Source: an uncultured bacterium (lineage in GTDB: Bacteria; Margulisbacteria; Marinamargulisbacteria; SXXA01). From it: a stretch of 64,000 nt of DNA. A program made the translations under genes and the position numbers. Below the pieces are notes generated by a model. That model did no database searches. It was not told the origin of the DNA and saw only the letters and a program-made list of their open reading frames with translations. Location of the stretch: the NCBI GenBank assembly GCA_903864835.1, contig CAIPHK010000010.1:1-64000 (forward strand), given 5' to 3'. Below, one piece after another: positions 44,738 through 53,725 of the stretch (position 1 is the first letter of the stretch; each line of letters starts with the position of its first letter).

Positions 44738-47203
44738 CTACATCACCTTTTTCTTTAAAAATTCGACACCTTCACGCTCAAACCCATCTAATAGCGCCTG
44801 AGCTTGCTCAATCACCACGTCGGGAATACCTGCCATTTTGGCCACATGAATCCCATAACTTTTATCTGCAGTCCCCCGAATAAACCGGTGTGTAAACACC
44901 AGTTGACCGTCTATTTCCGAGATTTCCATGGTGTAATTGATAATCCCAGAATAGGCCTGCTCCAGCACCGTCAATTCATGATAATGGGTAGCAAATAAGG
45001 TTCTCGCATTAATCTGAGTATGGATATATTCACTAATCGCACAGGCCAAACTCATCCCATCAAACGTCGACGTTCCTCGCCCAATTTCATCCAGAATAAT
45101 CAAACTATTCGGGGTGGCATTCGCCAAAATTGCAGCTGTTTCTAACATCTCCACCATAAACGTGGATTGCCCAAGATATAAATTATCTAACGCGCCAATG
45201 CGAGTATACAGGCAATCTACGGGAGACAAACGGAAGGTTTCCGCCGGTACAAAACATCCAATCTGAGCCATTACTACACTCAAAGCAACCTGCCGCATCA
45301 ACGTCGATTTTCCTGCCATATTGGGCCCTGTCAGCAAAATAAACCGAGCGTTGTCGCCCGCCATTTCAACCGTATTTGAAACAAACGCCGCCCCCATATT
45401 TTGTTCCACAATCGGATGGCGACCGTTACGTATTTCCAATACCCCGACTCCGCTCTCGACAAACTGGGGGCGGACATATCCGTTACGCTGCGACGCCGTC
45501 GCTATTGATTGAATACAATCCAATTCCGCAAGGTACCCAGCACATTCTTGCAACGCGCCTGTGTAGGCCGAAATTTCCTGAACAATCGTTTGAAACAATT
45601 CAAACTCTAACGCATTTTGCCGCTCTTCCCCGTTCAACAAAACGATCTCTTTCTCTTTTAAATCGGGGGTAATATACCGCTCCGCATTGGCCAACGTTTG
45701 CTTACGAATATAGTGAAGAGGGGCTTTGTCTTTTTGTGAATTTGGGAGTTCGATATAATATCCAAACACCTTATTAAATCCGACTTTAAGCGACTTAATC
45801 CCAGTGGATTCACGCTCAATTTCCTCCAGCCCGCCCACCCAGTCTCTCACTTCGGCGAACGATGCCTTCAATTGAACCAACTCGGGGCTATAGCCATCTT
45901 GGATGACGCCCCCGTCACGCGAAGAAACCGGCGGGGCTTCCACAATCGCGGTAGCGATCAATCGAACGATCGTTGAAATCGGTGACGTTTCATGCCGAAT
46001 TCCAGAAAAATACTGAGCCTGACGTCGAAAAAATCGGCTCTTGAACCGATCCAATAGGTCGCCCAATCCACTGAGGGCCCCAAGAGATTCTTTAAGGGCA
46101 ATACAATCCCTTGGATTATGAGTGCCGGCCGCAATGCGGGCCGTAAGCCGCTCAATATCATAGACATCGGTCAGCGCTGTACGGATTTCCTCCCGCGTGA
46201 CGACATCATTCACCAGATCTTCAACCGCATCCAACCGTGCGTCAATACGCCGAACATTGCAAATGGGCTCTTGAACCACCTGCTTTAACTTCCGGCCGCC
46301 CATCGCCGTCCGCGTATAATTTAGAAGTGAATATAGTGTTGTCTGCTTCGTTACCGAATCCCGTCCTTGGACCAATTCAAGATTGTGCATCGTCGTTCGA
46401 TCCATCATCATCCCATCGTCAAATCGATGCGGTTGAAGCGAGACAATCTGCGGCATCGCATTTTTTTGAGCATATTTTGCGTATTCTAATATCGCCCATG
46501 CTGCCGGAAGGCAATCCAACCAATCCCCGACACCCCAGGCATCGACTGACGATAGCTTAAAATGCCCCGCAATCATTGACGCGGCCCGATCCGGATTCAA
46601 AAAATCAGATCGATTCACCACTACCCCGTCAGGCAAAGTAAAATCCAACGCCGTGGGAATAACCACTTCACGGGACGCCAATCTTGCAATCTGTATGTCC
46701 AAATGTACCCGATCAACGACCCTCGCCACTTTAAATTCACCGGTAGATAGTTCAAGAAATGATATTGAATATCCCTTCTTCAACTGCGCAAACGCCACCA
46801 AATAATTGCACTCGTTCTCCCGTAAACCCGATGATGAAATGACCGTCCCCGGAGTTATAATTTGAACAACATCCCGTTTCGTAATGCCCTTCGAATGAGA
46901 CGCATCTTCCGTCTGCTCACAAATGGCTACTTTATATCCCCGCCCCACCAACTTTTGGATATACGATTCCGATGCGTGATGGGGAATCCCACACATGGGA
47001 ACCCGATTCCCCTCCTTACCTCGCCCGGTTAACGTAAGCTCAAGTTCCCTAGCCGCCACTTTGGCATCGTCTAAGAACATTTCATAAAAATCGCCCAACC
47101 GAAAAAAAAGGATGGCATCCGGAACCCCAGCCTTAATTTCTAAATACTGCCGGAGCATAGGCGTATTTAACGCATCATTCATTGATTGAGACGACAGATC
47201 CAT
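44738..47203 (-). CDS. mutS: DNA mismatch repair protein MutS
   Basis: An 821-residue MutS with the mismatch-reading FYEMF motif (phenylalanine in GDFYEMF) near the N-terminus, a core/lever domain, and the ATPase motif LTGPNMAGKSTLMRQVAL, DEIGRGTSTFDG and TLFATHYHEL. Normal length for MutS1. mutL is not nearby. If active it would limit slippage at the G tracts seen elsewhere. An internal ATG at codon 8 is an alternative start. Confidence 0.96.
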   Translation of the reverse strand: MDLSSQSMNDALNTPMLRQYLEIKAGVPDAILFFRLGDFYEMFLDDAKVAARELELTLTGRGKEGNRVPMCGIPHHASESYIQKLVGRGYKVAICEQTEDASHSKGITKRDVVQIITPGTVISSSGLRENECNYLVAFAQLKKGYSISFLELSTGEFKVARVVDRVHLDIQIARLASREVVIPTALDFTLPDGVVVNRSDFLNPDRAASMIAGHFKLSSVDAWGVGDWLDCLPAAWAILEYAKYAQKNAMPQIVSLQPHRFDDGMMMDRTTMHNLELVQGRDSVTKQTTLYSLLNYTRTAMGGRKLKQVVQEPICNVRRIDARLDAVEDLVNDVVTREEIRTALTDVYDIERLTARIAAGTHNPRDCIALKESLGALSGLGDLLDRFKSRFFRRQAQYFSGIRHETSPISTIVRLIATAIVEAPPVSSRDGGVIQDGYSPELVQLKASFAEVRDWVGGLEEIERESTGIKSLKVGFNKVFGYYIELPNSQKDKAPLHYIRKQTLANAERYITPDLKEKEIVLLNGEERQNALEFELFQTIVQEISAYTGALQECAGYLAELDCIQSIATASQRNGYVRPQFVESGVGVLEIRNGRHPIVEQNMGAAFVSNTVEMAGDNARFILLTGPNMAGKSTLMRQVALSVVMAQIGCFVPAETFRLSPVDCLYTRIGALDNLYLGQSTFMVEMLETAAILANATPNSLIILDEIGRGTSTFDGMSLACAISEYIHTQINARTLFATHYHELTVLEQAYSGIINYTMEISEIDGQLVFTHRFIRGTADKSYGIHVAKMAGIPDVVIEQAQALLDGFEREGVEFLKKKVM

Positions 47204-47207
47204 CAGA

Positions 47208-49601
47208 CTATCGAATCGAAATAGGCAAGGACTCTGTCAACTTTCGGCAAAATTCTTCGTGGGCAAGATTAACCTCATCGTCAGATAAAGTTCGTTCAAT
47301 ATTCTGATACACAAATCCAAACGCCAAACTCTTGTTATCCGCCCCAATTTTATCGGACTCAAAATGATCAAATAAAAAATATTGCGCCACTGCTTCGGGC
47401 AAAAACTCGCCTATTTTAGATTCAATTTCCTGGTACCCCAACGTTCGTGGCGCCAATATCGCAAGGTCCCGCCGAGTATGCGGATATCGACCAAATGAAT
47501 TAAATTCCATAGGGATCGTCGGCTCCCCTGAAATACCCGACAAATTTAAGCCGATGTACCCCACAGGTTGGCGAATATCATAGTTCTCCAAAATATCGGG
47601 ATGAAAAAATCCAAAATTGCCAATAGTAGTTGCGCCAATTCGAATATCCGCACTTAAATGAGGATGGTATTGAGGATACGACGACTTTGCATACGAAACG
47701 CCGGCCACTCGCAATTGACTCAAAAGTTCTTCAACTTGCCCCTTGAGATGAAAAAATGACGGCTGACCCTGGACTTTTTCAACCTCCGAATACGGTGAAA
47801 CAAACCGATTTCCGGTGCAAATGACACCGCACACCAAGTGCTCGCGAATTTCTCCTTGTTGGGCAAGGTAAAATACTTTTCCCACCTCAAACAATTGAAG
47901 ATCGGTATTTTGCCGTTTTAAGTTATAGGACACCGTCCGAAGTAACGACGACATCAAGTATCGACGGAGCACCGATTCAGACGGGGTTAACGGATTCTGT
48001 ATTTGAAGCCAGTCTGACGGCATCGGCACCTTCGTTGCCCTAAAATCGTCCGGCGACACCATCGTAAACGTCTGCACCTGTTGAAACCCTTGATTCACCC
48101 AAAATGTCTCTGTCACCGTTGCAATTTTTGACAAATTAGACGGCTTTTCTTGAGCGACCATCCGAAAATCAAGGATCTCTGGAATCGGATCGTACCCTTT
48201 AATTCGCGCAATCTCTTCGGCCAAACACGGCCATTCCTTAATATCATGTCGCCGCCAACTGGGCACCCGGGCGGAAGTTTCAGCTACCCCAAATCCCAAT
48301 TGAGCCAACACATGTTCCATCTCAGCCCGAGTATAGGCGGTCCCTAATAATCGGTTAATTTTTTCCGAATTAAATTCAACATCTCTCTCAGATAAAATCG
48401 AATGGGTTAAATCGATATGTTCAACCGGAGCACCGACAATACGTGCCCCAGCCAGTTCTTGGAGAAGATGGAGGGCACGACGAAGTGCAAACTGAACGCC
48501 CATCGGGTCAACGCCTTTTTCAAACCGAATCGCACTCTCCGTTCGAAGCCCCAATTCAGACTTTGCTTTCCTCACCCGAGTCGGAGAAAAATAGGCCGCC
48601 TCCAGGAACAACTCCGTCGTCTTTTCTGCAATAGAACCCCGTTGCCCACCCATAATGCCCGCAATTGCAACAATCGACAGGCCATCCCGAACAACAGGAA
48701 TCCGCACCGTTAACTCCCGAACTTCGTCATCTAACGTTTGCGTCATTTCGCCCGCGCTCGCGCTTCCAACAGTGATTGTTGTTCCAGATAATTCATTTTT
48801 ATCAAATGCATGGAGTGGATGCCCCGTCTCAAGCATCACGTAATTCGTAATGTCCACAATTCGGTCGATCGACCGAATACCGGCCAAGGCGAGCCGCCGT
48901 CGCATTTTTAGAGGTGCGATCCCATTCGTCACGTGATCGACCTGTTGTCCAAAATAAATCGGACAAACCTCTGGATCAGTAACCGCAATCTGCCATTTTT
49001 CAATCGCTTCTGTGATTGAATAGTCTGTTGACGGCAGCTTTAGCGGTCGATTCAAAATGACACTAATTTCCCTCGCCAACCCCAATATACTTTGACAGTC
49101 CCCGCGATTGGGAAGGATCGCAACATCCAATATCGTCTCTTTAAGTAGCCCGCTCTCCACAAAATCAAGACCGAGCGGTGTCCCCGGTTCTAAAATCCAA
49201 ATACCGGACGCCGTGTCCGCAACGCCCAATTCGGTTTCGGAACACAACATCCCGTTTGAAGGGATGCCCCTCAATTGACTCGGTTTAATCTTCAACCCAC
49301 TCGCAAGAATCGCTCCGGGTAGGCTCACCGGCACGATATCCCCAACCGAAATATTTTGTGCGCCGGTCACAATTTGATGCGTCACTTCGCCGTCAAAAAT
49401 TTGGGTTACCTGAAGGCGATCGGCATTGGGGTGCTTGGAAATTGAGTCAATGCGCCCCGTCACAATATTGCATAGTGATTCCCCCACAGTAATCACTTCT
49501 TCAACCTCAAACCCAGAACGGTTTAATCGGCTCGCCAAATCAGAGGGGTCAATCCCGGTAAGGTCAACGTAGTCCGCGATCCATGATAAAGGGAATTTCA
49601 T
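47208..49601 (-). CDS. pheT: Phenylalanyl-tRNA synthetase, beta subunit
   Basis: A 797-residue subunit with MKFPLSWIADYVDL, a tRNA-binding EMAP-like domain (about 40-150), B3/B4 editing domain, B5 domain with GIRSIDRIVDITNYVMLE..., and a C-terminal anticodon-binding FDX-ACB domain (FNSFGRYPHTRRDLAILAP). Four nt from mutS and 28 nt from pheS. Confidence 0.96.
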   Translation of the reverse strand: MKFPLSWIADYVDLTGIDPSDLASRLNRSGFEVEEVITVGESLCNIVTGRIDSISKHPNADRLQVTQIFDGEVTHQIVTGAQNISVGDIVPVSLPGAILASGLKIKPSQLRGIPSNGMLCSETELGVADTASGIWILEPGTPLGLDFVESGLLKETILDVAILPNRGDCQSILGLAREISVILNRPLKLPSTDYSITEAIEKWQIAVTDPEVCPIYFGQQVDHVTNGIAPLKMRRRLALAGIRSIDRIVDITNYVMLETGHPLHAFDKNELSGTTITVGSASAGEMTQTLDDEVRELTVRIPVVRDGLSIVAIAGIMGGQRGSIAEKTTELFLEAAYFSPTRVRKAKSELGLRTESAIRFEKGVDPMGVQFALRRALHLLQELAGARIVGAPVEHIDLTHSILSERDVEFNSEKINRLLGTAYTRAEMEHVLAQLGFGVAETSARVPSWRRHDIKEWPCLAEEIARIKGYDPIPEILDFRMVAQEKPSNLSKIATVTETFWVNQGFQQVQTFTMVSPDDFRATKVPMPSDWLQIQNPLTPSESVLRRYLMSSLLRTVSYNLKRQNTDLQLFEVGKVFYLAQQGEIREHLVCGVICTGNRFVSPYSEVEKVQGQPSFFHLKGQVEELLSQLRVAGVSYAKSSYPQYHPHLSADIRIGATTIGNFGFFHPDILENYDIRQPVGYIGLNLSGISGEPTIPMEFNSFGRYPHTRRDLAILAPRTLGYQEIESKIGEFLPEAVAQYFLFDHFESDKIGADNKSLAFGFVYQNIERTLSDDEVNLAHEEFCRKLTESLPISIR

Positions 49602-49629
49602 TGGGTGTGATCCTTCATTTTACATTCAC

Positions 49630-50649
49630 TCAAAATTGACTCAAAAACCGAAGGTCATTCTCGTATAGGAGTCGAATATCCGAGATCTTATATTTCAACA
49701 TCGCCAGTCGTTCGATTCCAATCCCAAACGCAAATCCAGTCACCTGATCGGGATCATAGCCCACACTCTCAAACACTTTTCGATTGACCATACCTGCCCC
49801 TAAAATTTCGAGCCATCCGCTATATTTACACGACGCACAGCCCGCACCGTCACACCGCCCACATTGAACATCGACTTCAGTTGAGGGTTCCGTAAACGGA
49901 AAATAACTCGGTCTAAACCGCACATCCCGCTCGTGGCCAAAAAATTCTCTCAAAAAATAGGTCAATGTGCCTTTAAGTTGTGCAAATGAGACCGACTCAT
50001 CGACATACAGACCTTCAACCTGATGAAACATTGGCGAATGGGTAATATCCATATCGCACCGATACACGTTCCCCGGAACGATTATTTTTATTGGAGGCCG
50101 TTGCGTTTCCATCGTTCGAATTTGCACAGGGGATGTGTGGGTACGCAGCAATTGACCCATTTTGAGATAAAACGTGTCATGCATGTCCCTCGCAGGGTGA
50201 TCCGACGGAATATTGAGAGACTCAAAATTATAGTGCTCCGTCTCAACATCCGGACCTTCCTTAACGCTAAACCCCAGTCGACCAAAAATCTCCTGAACTT
50301 CCCTCATCACCCGTTGGACCGGATGGAGTCGCCCGGTATGGCGTCGAAACGACGGCAAGTGAATATCAACGCGATCACGGTCTAGCCGAGCTTGAGTCTC
50401 TGTCGCAGCGAATTCCTCGGCCTTTAACGTCAACTGGTCCGACAACTCCGTTTTGAATTGATTCGCCAATTGGCCAATTCGGGGGCGCTCAGAGGAGTCA
50501 ACCGCCGCAAGACCCTTGAGAATGTCAGTCAACGCGCCCTTCTTACCCAGGTATTTAACCCGCAACAGCTCAACATCCTGGACACCTGTTGCCTGAGCCA
50601 ACTCAGCGTCCGCGCTATCTTTGAGCTCTTTTAACTGCCCTTCAATCAT
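49630..50649 (-). CDS. pheS: Phenylalanyl-tRNA synthetase, alpha subunit
   Basis: A 339-residue class II synthetase subunit holding the catalytic site. An N-terminal coiled coil, HPVQRVMREVQEIFGRLGFSV, motif 2 (PGNVYRCDMDITHSPMFHQVEGL) and GIGIERLAMLKY are present. A CxxC-type set (QCGRCDGAGCASC) lies in the catalytic domain. Start overlaps the previous gene stop by 4 nt. Confidence 0.96.
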   Translation of the reverse strand: MIEGQLKELKDSADAELAQATGVQDVELLRVKYLGKKGALTDILKGLAAVDSSERPRIGQLANQFKTELSDQLTLKAEEFAATETQARLDRDRVDIHLPSFRRHTGRLHPVQRVMREVQEIFGRLGFSVKEGPDVETEHYNFESLNIPSDHPARDMHDTFYLKMGQLLRTHTSPVQIRTMETQRPPIKIIVPGNVYRCDMDITHSPMFHQVEGLYVDESVSFAQLKGTLTYFLREFFGHERDVRFRPSYFPFTEPSTEVDVQCGRCDGAGCASCKYSGWLEILGAGMVNRKVFESVGYDPDQVTGFAFGIGIERLAMLKYKISDIRLLYENDLRFLSQF

Positions 50650-51854
50650 GACTGGCTACAAAATTGCTCATAGGCCACATTCAGGTCAGAGCGATTCACC
50701 CAATCAAGAACATAGTTAGAAAATTCACCCGCCGTCGCCCCATCATTTCGACCCGTCACTTTAACTTTTCGCTCAAATTGAACACAAATCTCAAGTGCCT
50801 TTTCAATACGCTCCGCCGCGTCGGAAAATCCAATATGACGAGCCAACATTGCGACGGCCTTAATCATTGACGATGGATCCGCGTATTGCGCGCGCCCCTC
50901 ACTAACCATTCGAGGTGCCGATCCATGAATCGCTTCAAACATCGACCATCGGCCACCCACGTTCGCGCTACCCGCTGTCCCAACCCCACCCTGAATTTGC
51001 GCCGCTTCGTCGGTAATAATGTCCCCATATAAATTTGGCATTACCATCACTTCAAACTGGTTCCGACGTTCAGGATCCAGCAATTTTGCCGTCATAATGT
51101 CGATATACCATTCGTCACACGTAATACCCAATGCAGAATATTCAGACGCCACCCGCTTTGCAACCGACGAAAATCGACCATCCGTGGTTTTGATCACATT
51201 GGACTTGGTCACCACAGTGACCCTCTTTTTGTTATTTTTTTTCGCAAACTCAAACGCTAAACGGATAATACGTTCGGATCCTTGCTCAGTGGTGACTTTA
51301 AAATCAACGCTCAGATCATCTGAAACATCAAACCCTTGAGATCCAAGGACGTATTCACCCTCGGTATTTTCCCTAAAAAATGTCCAATCGATTCCTTCTT
51401 TTGCCACTTTGACCGGGCGGACATTGCCGAACAAATCTAATTCTCGCCGCATCGCAACATTCGCACTTTCAATATTCGGCCAACTGTCCCCTTTTTGGGG
51501 CGTCGTTGTCGGTCCCTTAAGAATGACGTGACAGGTCTTGAGAGCACTTAAAACGTCATCAGGGATCGCCTTGTTTTCTTTGACCCTATTTTCAATCGTT
51601 AACCCGTCAATGTGCTTAAACTGAACTCGCCCTGACGTCACTTCGTGCGCCAATACCGCTTCTAAAATACGCTGTGATTCTGCACAAATAGTGGGTCCAA
51701 TACCGTCCCCGCCACATACCCCAATTACAATTGAGTCGAGCAACGCAAAATCAGTCCATTGGACTCCGTCCTTCATTGCTTCAACGCGCTGAAGCTGATT
51801 CGCAATAATCGCCTTAAATTTTTCTACTGCTACCGCAATTTGTAGTTCTGACAT
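50646..51854 (-). CDS. Isocitrate/isopropylmalate-family dehydrogenase, likely isocitrate dehydrogenase
   Basis: A 402-residue beta-decarboxylating dehydrogenase. GVCGGDGIGPTI, the substrate-binding SANVAMRRELDLFGNVRPVK, FRENTEGEYV, NLYGDIITDEAAQIQGG and HGSAPRM are present. The SxNxxxRxxLDLFxNVRP segment favours isocitrate over isopropylmalate; the cofactor is uncertain. ATG 51854 follows AGGCGG and is preferred over the upstream in-frame start at 51872. It begins the pheS-pheT-mutS operon. Confidence 0.85.
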   Translation of the reverse strand: MSELQIAVAVEKFKAIIANQLQRVEAMKDGVQWTDFALLDSIVIGVCGGDGIGPTICAESQRILEAVLAHEVTSGRVQFKHIDGLTIENRVKENKAIPDDVLSALKTCHVILKGPTTTPQKGDSWPNIESANVAMRRELDLFGNVRPVKVAKEGIDWTFFRENTEGEYVLGSQGFDVSDDLSVDFKVTTEQGSERIIRLAFEFAKKNNKKRVTVVTKSNVIKTTDGRFSSVAKRVASEYSALGITCDEWYIDIMTAKLLDPERRNQFEVMVMPNLYGDIITDEAAQIQGGVGTAGSANVGGRWSMFEAIHGSAPRMVSEGRAQYADPSSMIKAVAMLARHIGFSDAAERIEKALEICVQFERKVKVTGRNDGATAGEFSNYVLDWVNRSDLNVAYEQFCSQS

Positions 51855-51961
51855 CGCTAGCCACCGCCTCAAAGAAGTAAATGAAACATCGAGGCGCCAT
51901 TGTAGTTGAGACGCAATAAATTGTGTAGCAACCGACCGAAATGAGTAAAAAAAACGCCTGC

Positions 51962-51990
51962 TTGTTCGAGCTGTGCCTTTTGGTTATTAT
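51962..51990 (+). promoter_or_regulatory. Promoter of the 94-residue protein gene
   Basis: TTGTTC, 17 nt, TATTAT. The -10 ends 10 nt before ATG 52001, predicting a leader of about 3 nt. No Shine-Dalgarno sequence is present, which agrees with a leaderless start. Confidence 0.55.
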
Positions 51991-52000
51991 ATCGAACAAA

Positions 52001-52285
52001 ATGTCTATTCCGAAAATCAATGGCCCACGAATTCCGGACCGAGATCCCGACATTAATGCCTCATCAGCAGCGTCGGCTAGCGAAGCCGTTTTTGAAGTTA
52101 AGAAAAAACGAATCAAGGTCAAGCGGGAAAAAATAGCCGGAGTGGCAAAAGGCTTGGCCGAGATTGCATTCTCAATGGGCCAAACCAATGACGTCGATAC
52201 GTTTACGGAACAATTAACCGACGATATTTTGGCCGCATTTCAGCTTGTTGCAAAGCGGCAAAAGGATAGCAAAAAACACGCCTAG
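52001..52285 (+). CDS. Hypothetical small basic protein
   Basis: A 94-residue protein beginning MSIPKINGPRIPDRD, with an acidic/serine stretch (DINASSAASASEAVF) and then a Lys-rich helical part (EVKKKRIKVKREKI, FTEQLTDDILAAFQL). No known domain was recognised and there is no signal peptide. The start is set by the promoter just upstream; a start at 51941 would place the promoter inside the gene. Confidence 0.65.
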   Translation: MSIPKINGPRIPDRDPDINASSAASASEAVFEVKKKRIKVKREKIAGVAKGLAEIAFSMGQTNDVDTFTEQLTDDILAAFQLVAKRQKDSKKHA

Positions 52286-52356
52286 CTCAATCAATGTTTC
52301 AGTGGCGTCAAATACGGGAATTCACTCCTTAACCATAAATTTACGGAGGGTCTCCA

Positions 52357-52452
52357 ATGATATTTGATTGTTCCATCGGCAGCGAAATTTACGAAGCGTA
52401 TCCTGAACTCAGAGATTCCGTATACTACTTTGATTCCGAACTTGTTTTTTGA
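52357..52452 (+). CDS. 31-residue small ORF with strong ribosome-binding site
   Basis: ATG 52357 is preceded by GGAGGG eight nt upstream, one of the best Shine-Dalgarno sites in the window. It encodes MIFDCSIGSEIYEAYPEL and 13 more residues, rich in acidic and tyrosine residues, ending at TGA 52450-52452. The last 28 nt overlap the 3' end of the convergent carbonic-anhydrase-like gene. It may be a real small protein, a leader peptide or a remnant. Confidence 0.4.
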   Translation: MIFDCSIGSEIYEAYPELRDSVYYFDSELVF

Positions 52453-52961
52453 TGTTCTTGCGCTAAACGAACATATTTAGTGGCCCACCCAATATTTTGA
52501 GAAACCGTATCCAAGGGTAAAGTTCTCACAATTTTCCCAGGAATTCCGACGACTAATGAGTATGGGGGAATCTGCGCCCCCTCTTTGATTACCGCACCGG
52601 CACCAATAATCGATCCCGTTCCGACGACGGCCCCATTCAATACGATGGCGCCCATCCCCACTACAACCGCGTCTTCAATAGTGCATCCATGCAATATGGC
52701 GCCATGCCCCACAGTCACATGATCTCCCACATAACAGCCCATCTCATTTTCAAGATGCATAATGGCACCGTCTTGAATATTTGAAGCAGTTCCAATCACA
52801 ATTCGATTGATATCTGCACGCAAGACTGCGTTGTACCAAACGGAGCTATCCTTGCCTATCGTAATATTGCCGATTAAGCGTGCGCCTGGCGCAACAAAAA
52901 CACTGGGATCAAGCACTGGCAATTCCAACTTAAACCCACTAGGAAAATCAGTTTTAGCCAT
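52425..52961 (-). CDS. Gamma-carbonic-anhydrase-like hexapeptide protein
   Basis: A 178-residue left-handed beta-helix of the YrdA/PaaY/CaiE type. VFVAPGARLIGNITIGKDSSVWYNAVLRAD, IQDGAIMHLE and VTVGHGAILHGCTI carry the three metal-binding histidines of the family. ATG 52961 has AAAGGT seven nt upstream and is preferred over the start at 52976. Its enzymatic role is uncertain; relatives have carbonic anhydrase or acyl-transfer activities. Confidence 0.88.
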   Translation of the reverse strand: MAKTDFPSGFKLELPVLDPSVFVAPGARLIGNITIGKDSSVWYNAVLRADINRIVIGTASNIQDGAIMHLENEMGCYVGDHVTVGHGAILHGCTIEDAVVVGMGAIVLNGAVVGTGSIIGAGAVIKEGAQIPPYSLVVGIPGKIVRTLPLDTVSQNIGWATKYVRLAQEHQKTSSESK

Positions 52962-52982
52962 ATAAATACCTTTCACTACGAC

Positions 52983-53010
52983 AAAAAAAAGGCCAGCATA
53001 GTCATGCTGG
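52983..53010 (-). terminator. Rho-independent terminator of the secreted-protein gene
   Basis: On the minus strand CCAGCAT-GACT-ATGCTGG forms a 7-bp stem, followed by CC and a run of eight T. It lies 27 nt after the stop of the secreted-protein gene. Confidence 0.8.
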
Positions 53011-53036
53011 ACTTTAAAAAATAAGTTAAGTTAAAA

Positions 53037-53507
53037 CTAGATTTTTACGTTCAACGCAATAACCGGAGTTACCGTTGATAAAATGGAAACATTTTTCCCA
53101 CTAAAATCAACACTCAAAAGAGTGGCTGAGATACCAATTTCAACCTTATCGGTCAATTTTGCGTAATATTTCTTGCTGATCATTAAATTGTTACCAAACC
53201 ATGCATCACCAAGTTCCGTTTTTCCAAAATCCGTTGTGATTTCGAAATTAGAAAGAACGGGAAGGTCTGTATCCACGGTCAAACCAACCGTACCAGAAAA
53301 AGATAAACCACTATCTGTATCTGAAGTCGCAGGAATACCCATTTGCGCACCTAGGATTAATTGAGACGCTCCCAATCCAACATTGTGATACGTTTGAACA
53401 GTTGCACCGGTTGAACCAGTGATGGCAGTTGATAGACGTGTATCATAGGCGGACGCTGAAGTAGCGAGTCCTACAGTTAAAAGACCAGCTAGAATTACTT
53501 TTTTCAT
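53037..53507 (-). CDS. Secreted beta-rich protein, possible outer-membrane protein
   Basis: A 156-residue protein with a clear signal peptide: MKKVILAGLLTVGLATSASA, cleaved before YDTR. The mature part alternates polar and hydrophobic residues, is Gly/Thr/Ser-rich, and ends in VIALNVKI; this is the look of a small outer-membrane beta-barrel. ATG 53507 follows AAGGAG and is preferred over the in-frame start at 53534. A terminator follows, so it is monocistronic. No family was recognised. Confidence 0.75.
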   Translation of the reverse strand: MKKVILAGLLTVGLATSASAYDTRLSTAITGSTGATVQTYHNVGLGASQLILGAQMGIPATSDTDSGLSFSGTVGLTVDTDLPVLSNFEITTDFGKTELGDAWFGNNLMISKKYYAKLTDKVEIGISATLLSVDFSGKNVSILSTVTPVIALNVKI

Positions 53508-53592
53508 TATCTTTCTCCTTAAATATCGAGACATATAAAATTTTGGGATCGATTAACTTTACCATGGTCGCGGAATCCGAAGCAATATTCAG

Positions 53593-53606
53593 CCCCCCCC
53601 CCCCCC
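53593..53606. repeat. 14-nt C/G homopolymer upstream of the secreted-protein gene
   Basis: Fourteen C on the plus strand (G on the secreted-gene strand) lie 85 nt before its ATG. On that strand TTGAA precedes and CTGAATATTGC follows, so the tract could set a -35/-10 spacing; alternatively TTGCAT-16-GATAAT upstream (about 53617-53644) puts it in the leader. Confidence 0.9.
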
Positions 53607-53651
53607 TTCAAACCAACATTATCCATGTCCTTTTTTTCGATGCAATTTACG

Positions 53652-53665
53652 CGACTAATTAGTCG
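53652..53665. promoter_or_regulatory. Perfect 14-bp palindrome between divergent genes
   Basis: CGACTAATTAGTCG is fully self-complementary and lies between the secreted-protein gene and the rightward gene at 53726. A second palindrome, GTTGGCCAAC, follows near 53685-53694. Both could be dimeric repressor or activator sites. Confidence 0.4.
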
Positions 53666-53725
53666 ATTCTTCAAGTCATACAGAGTTGGCCAACCCAACA
53701 CTATTATTAACAGAGGTGGACATAC

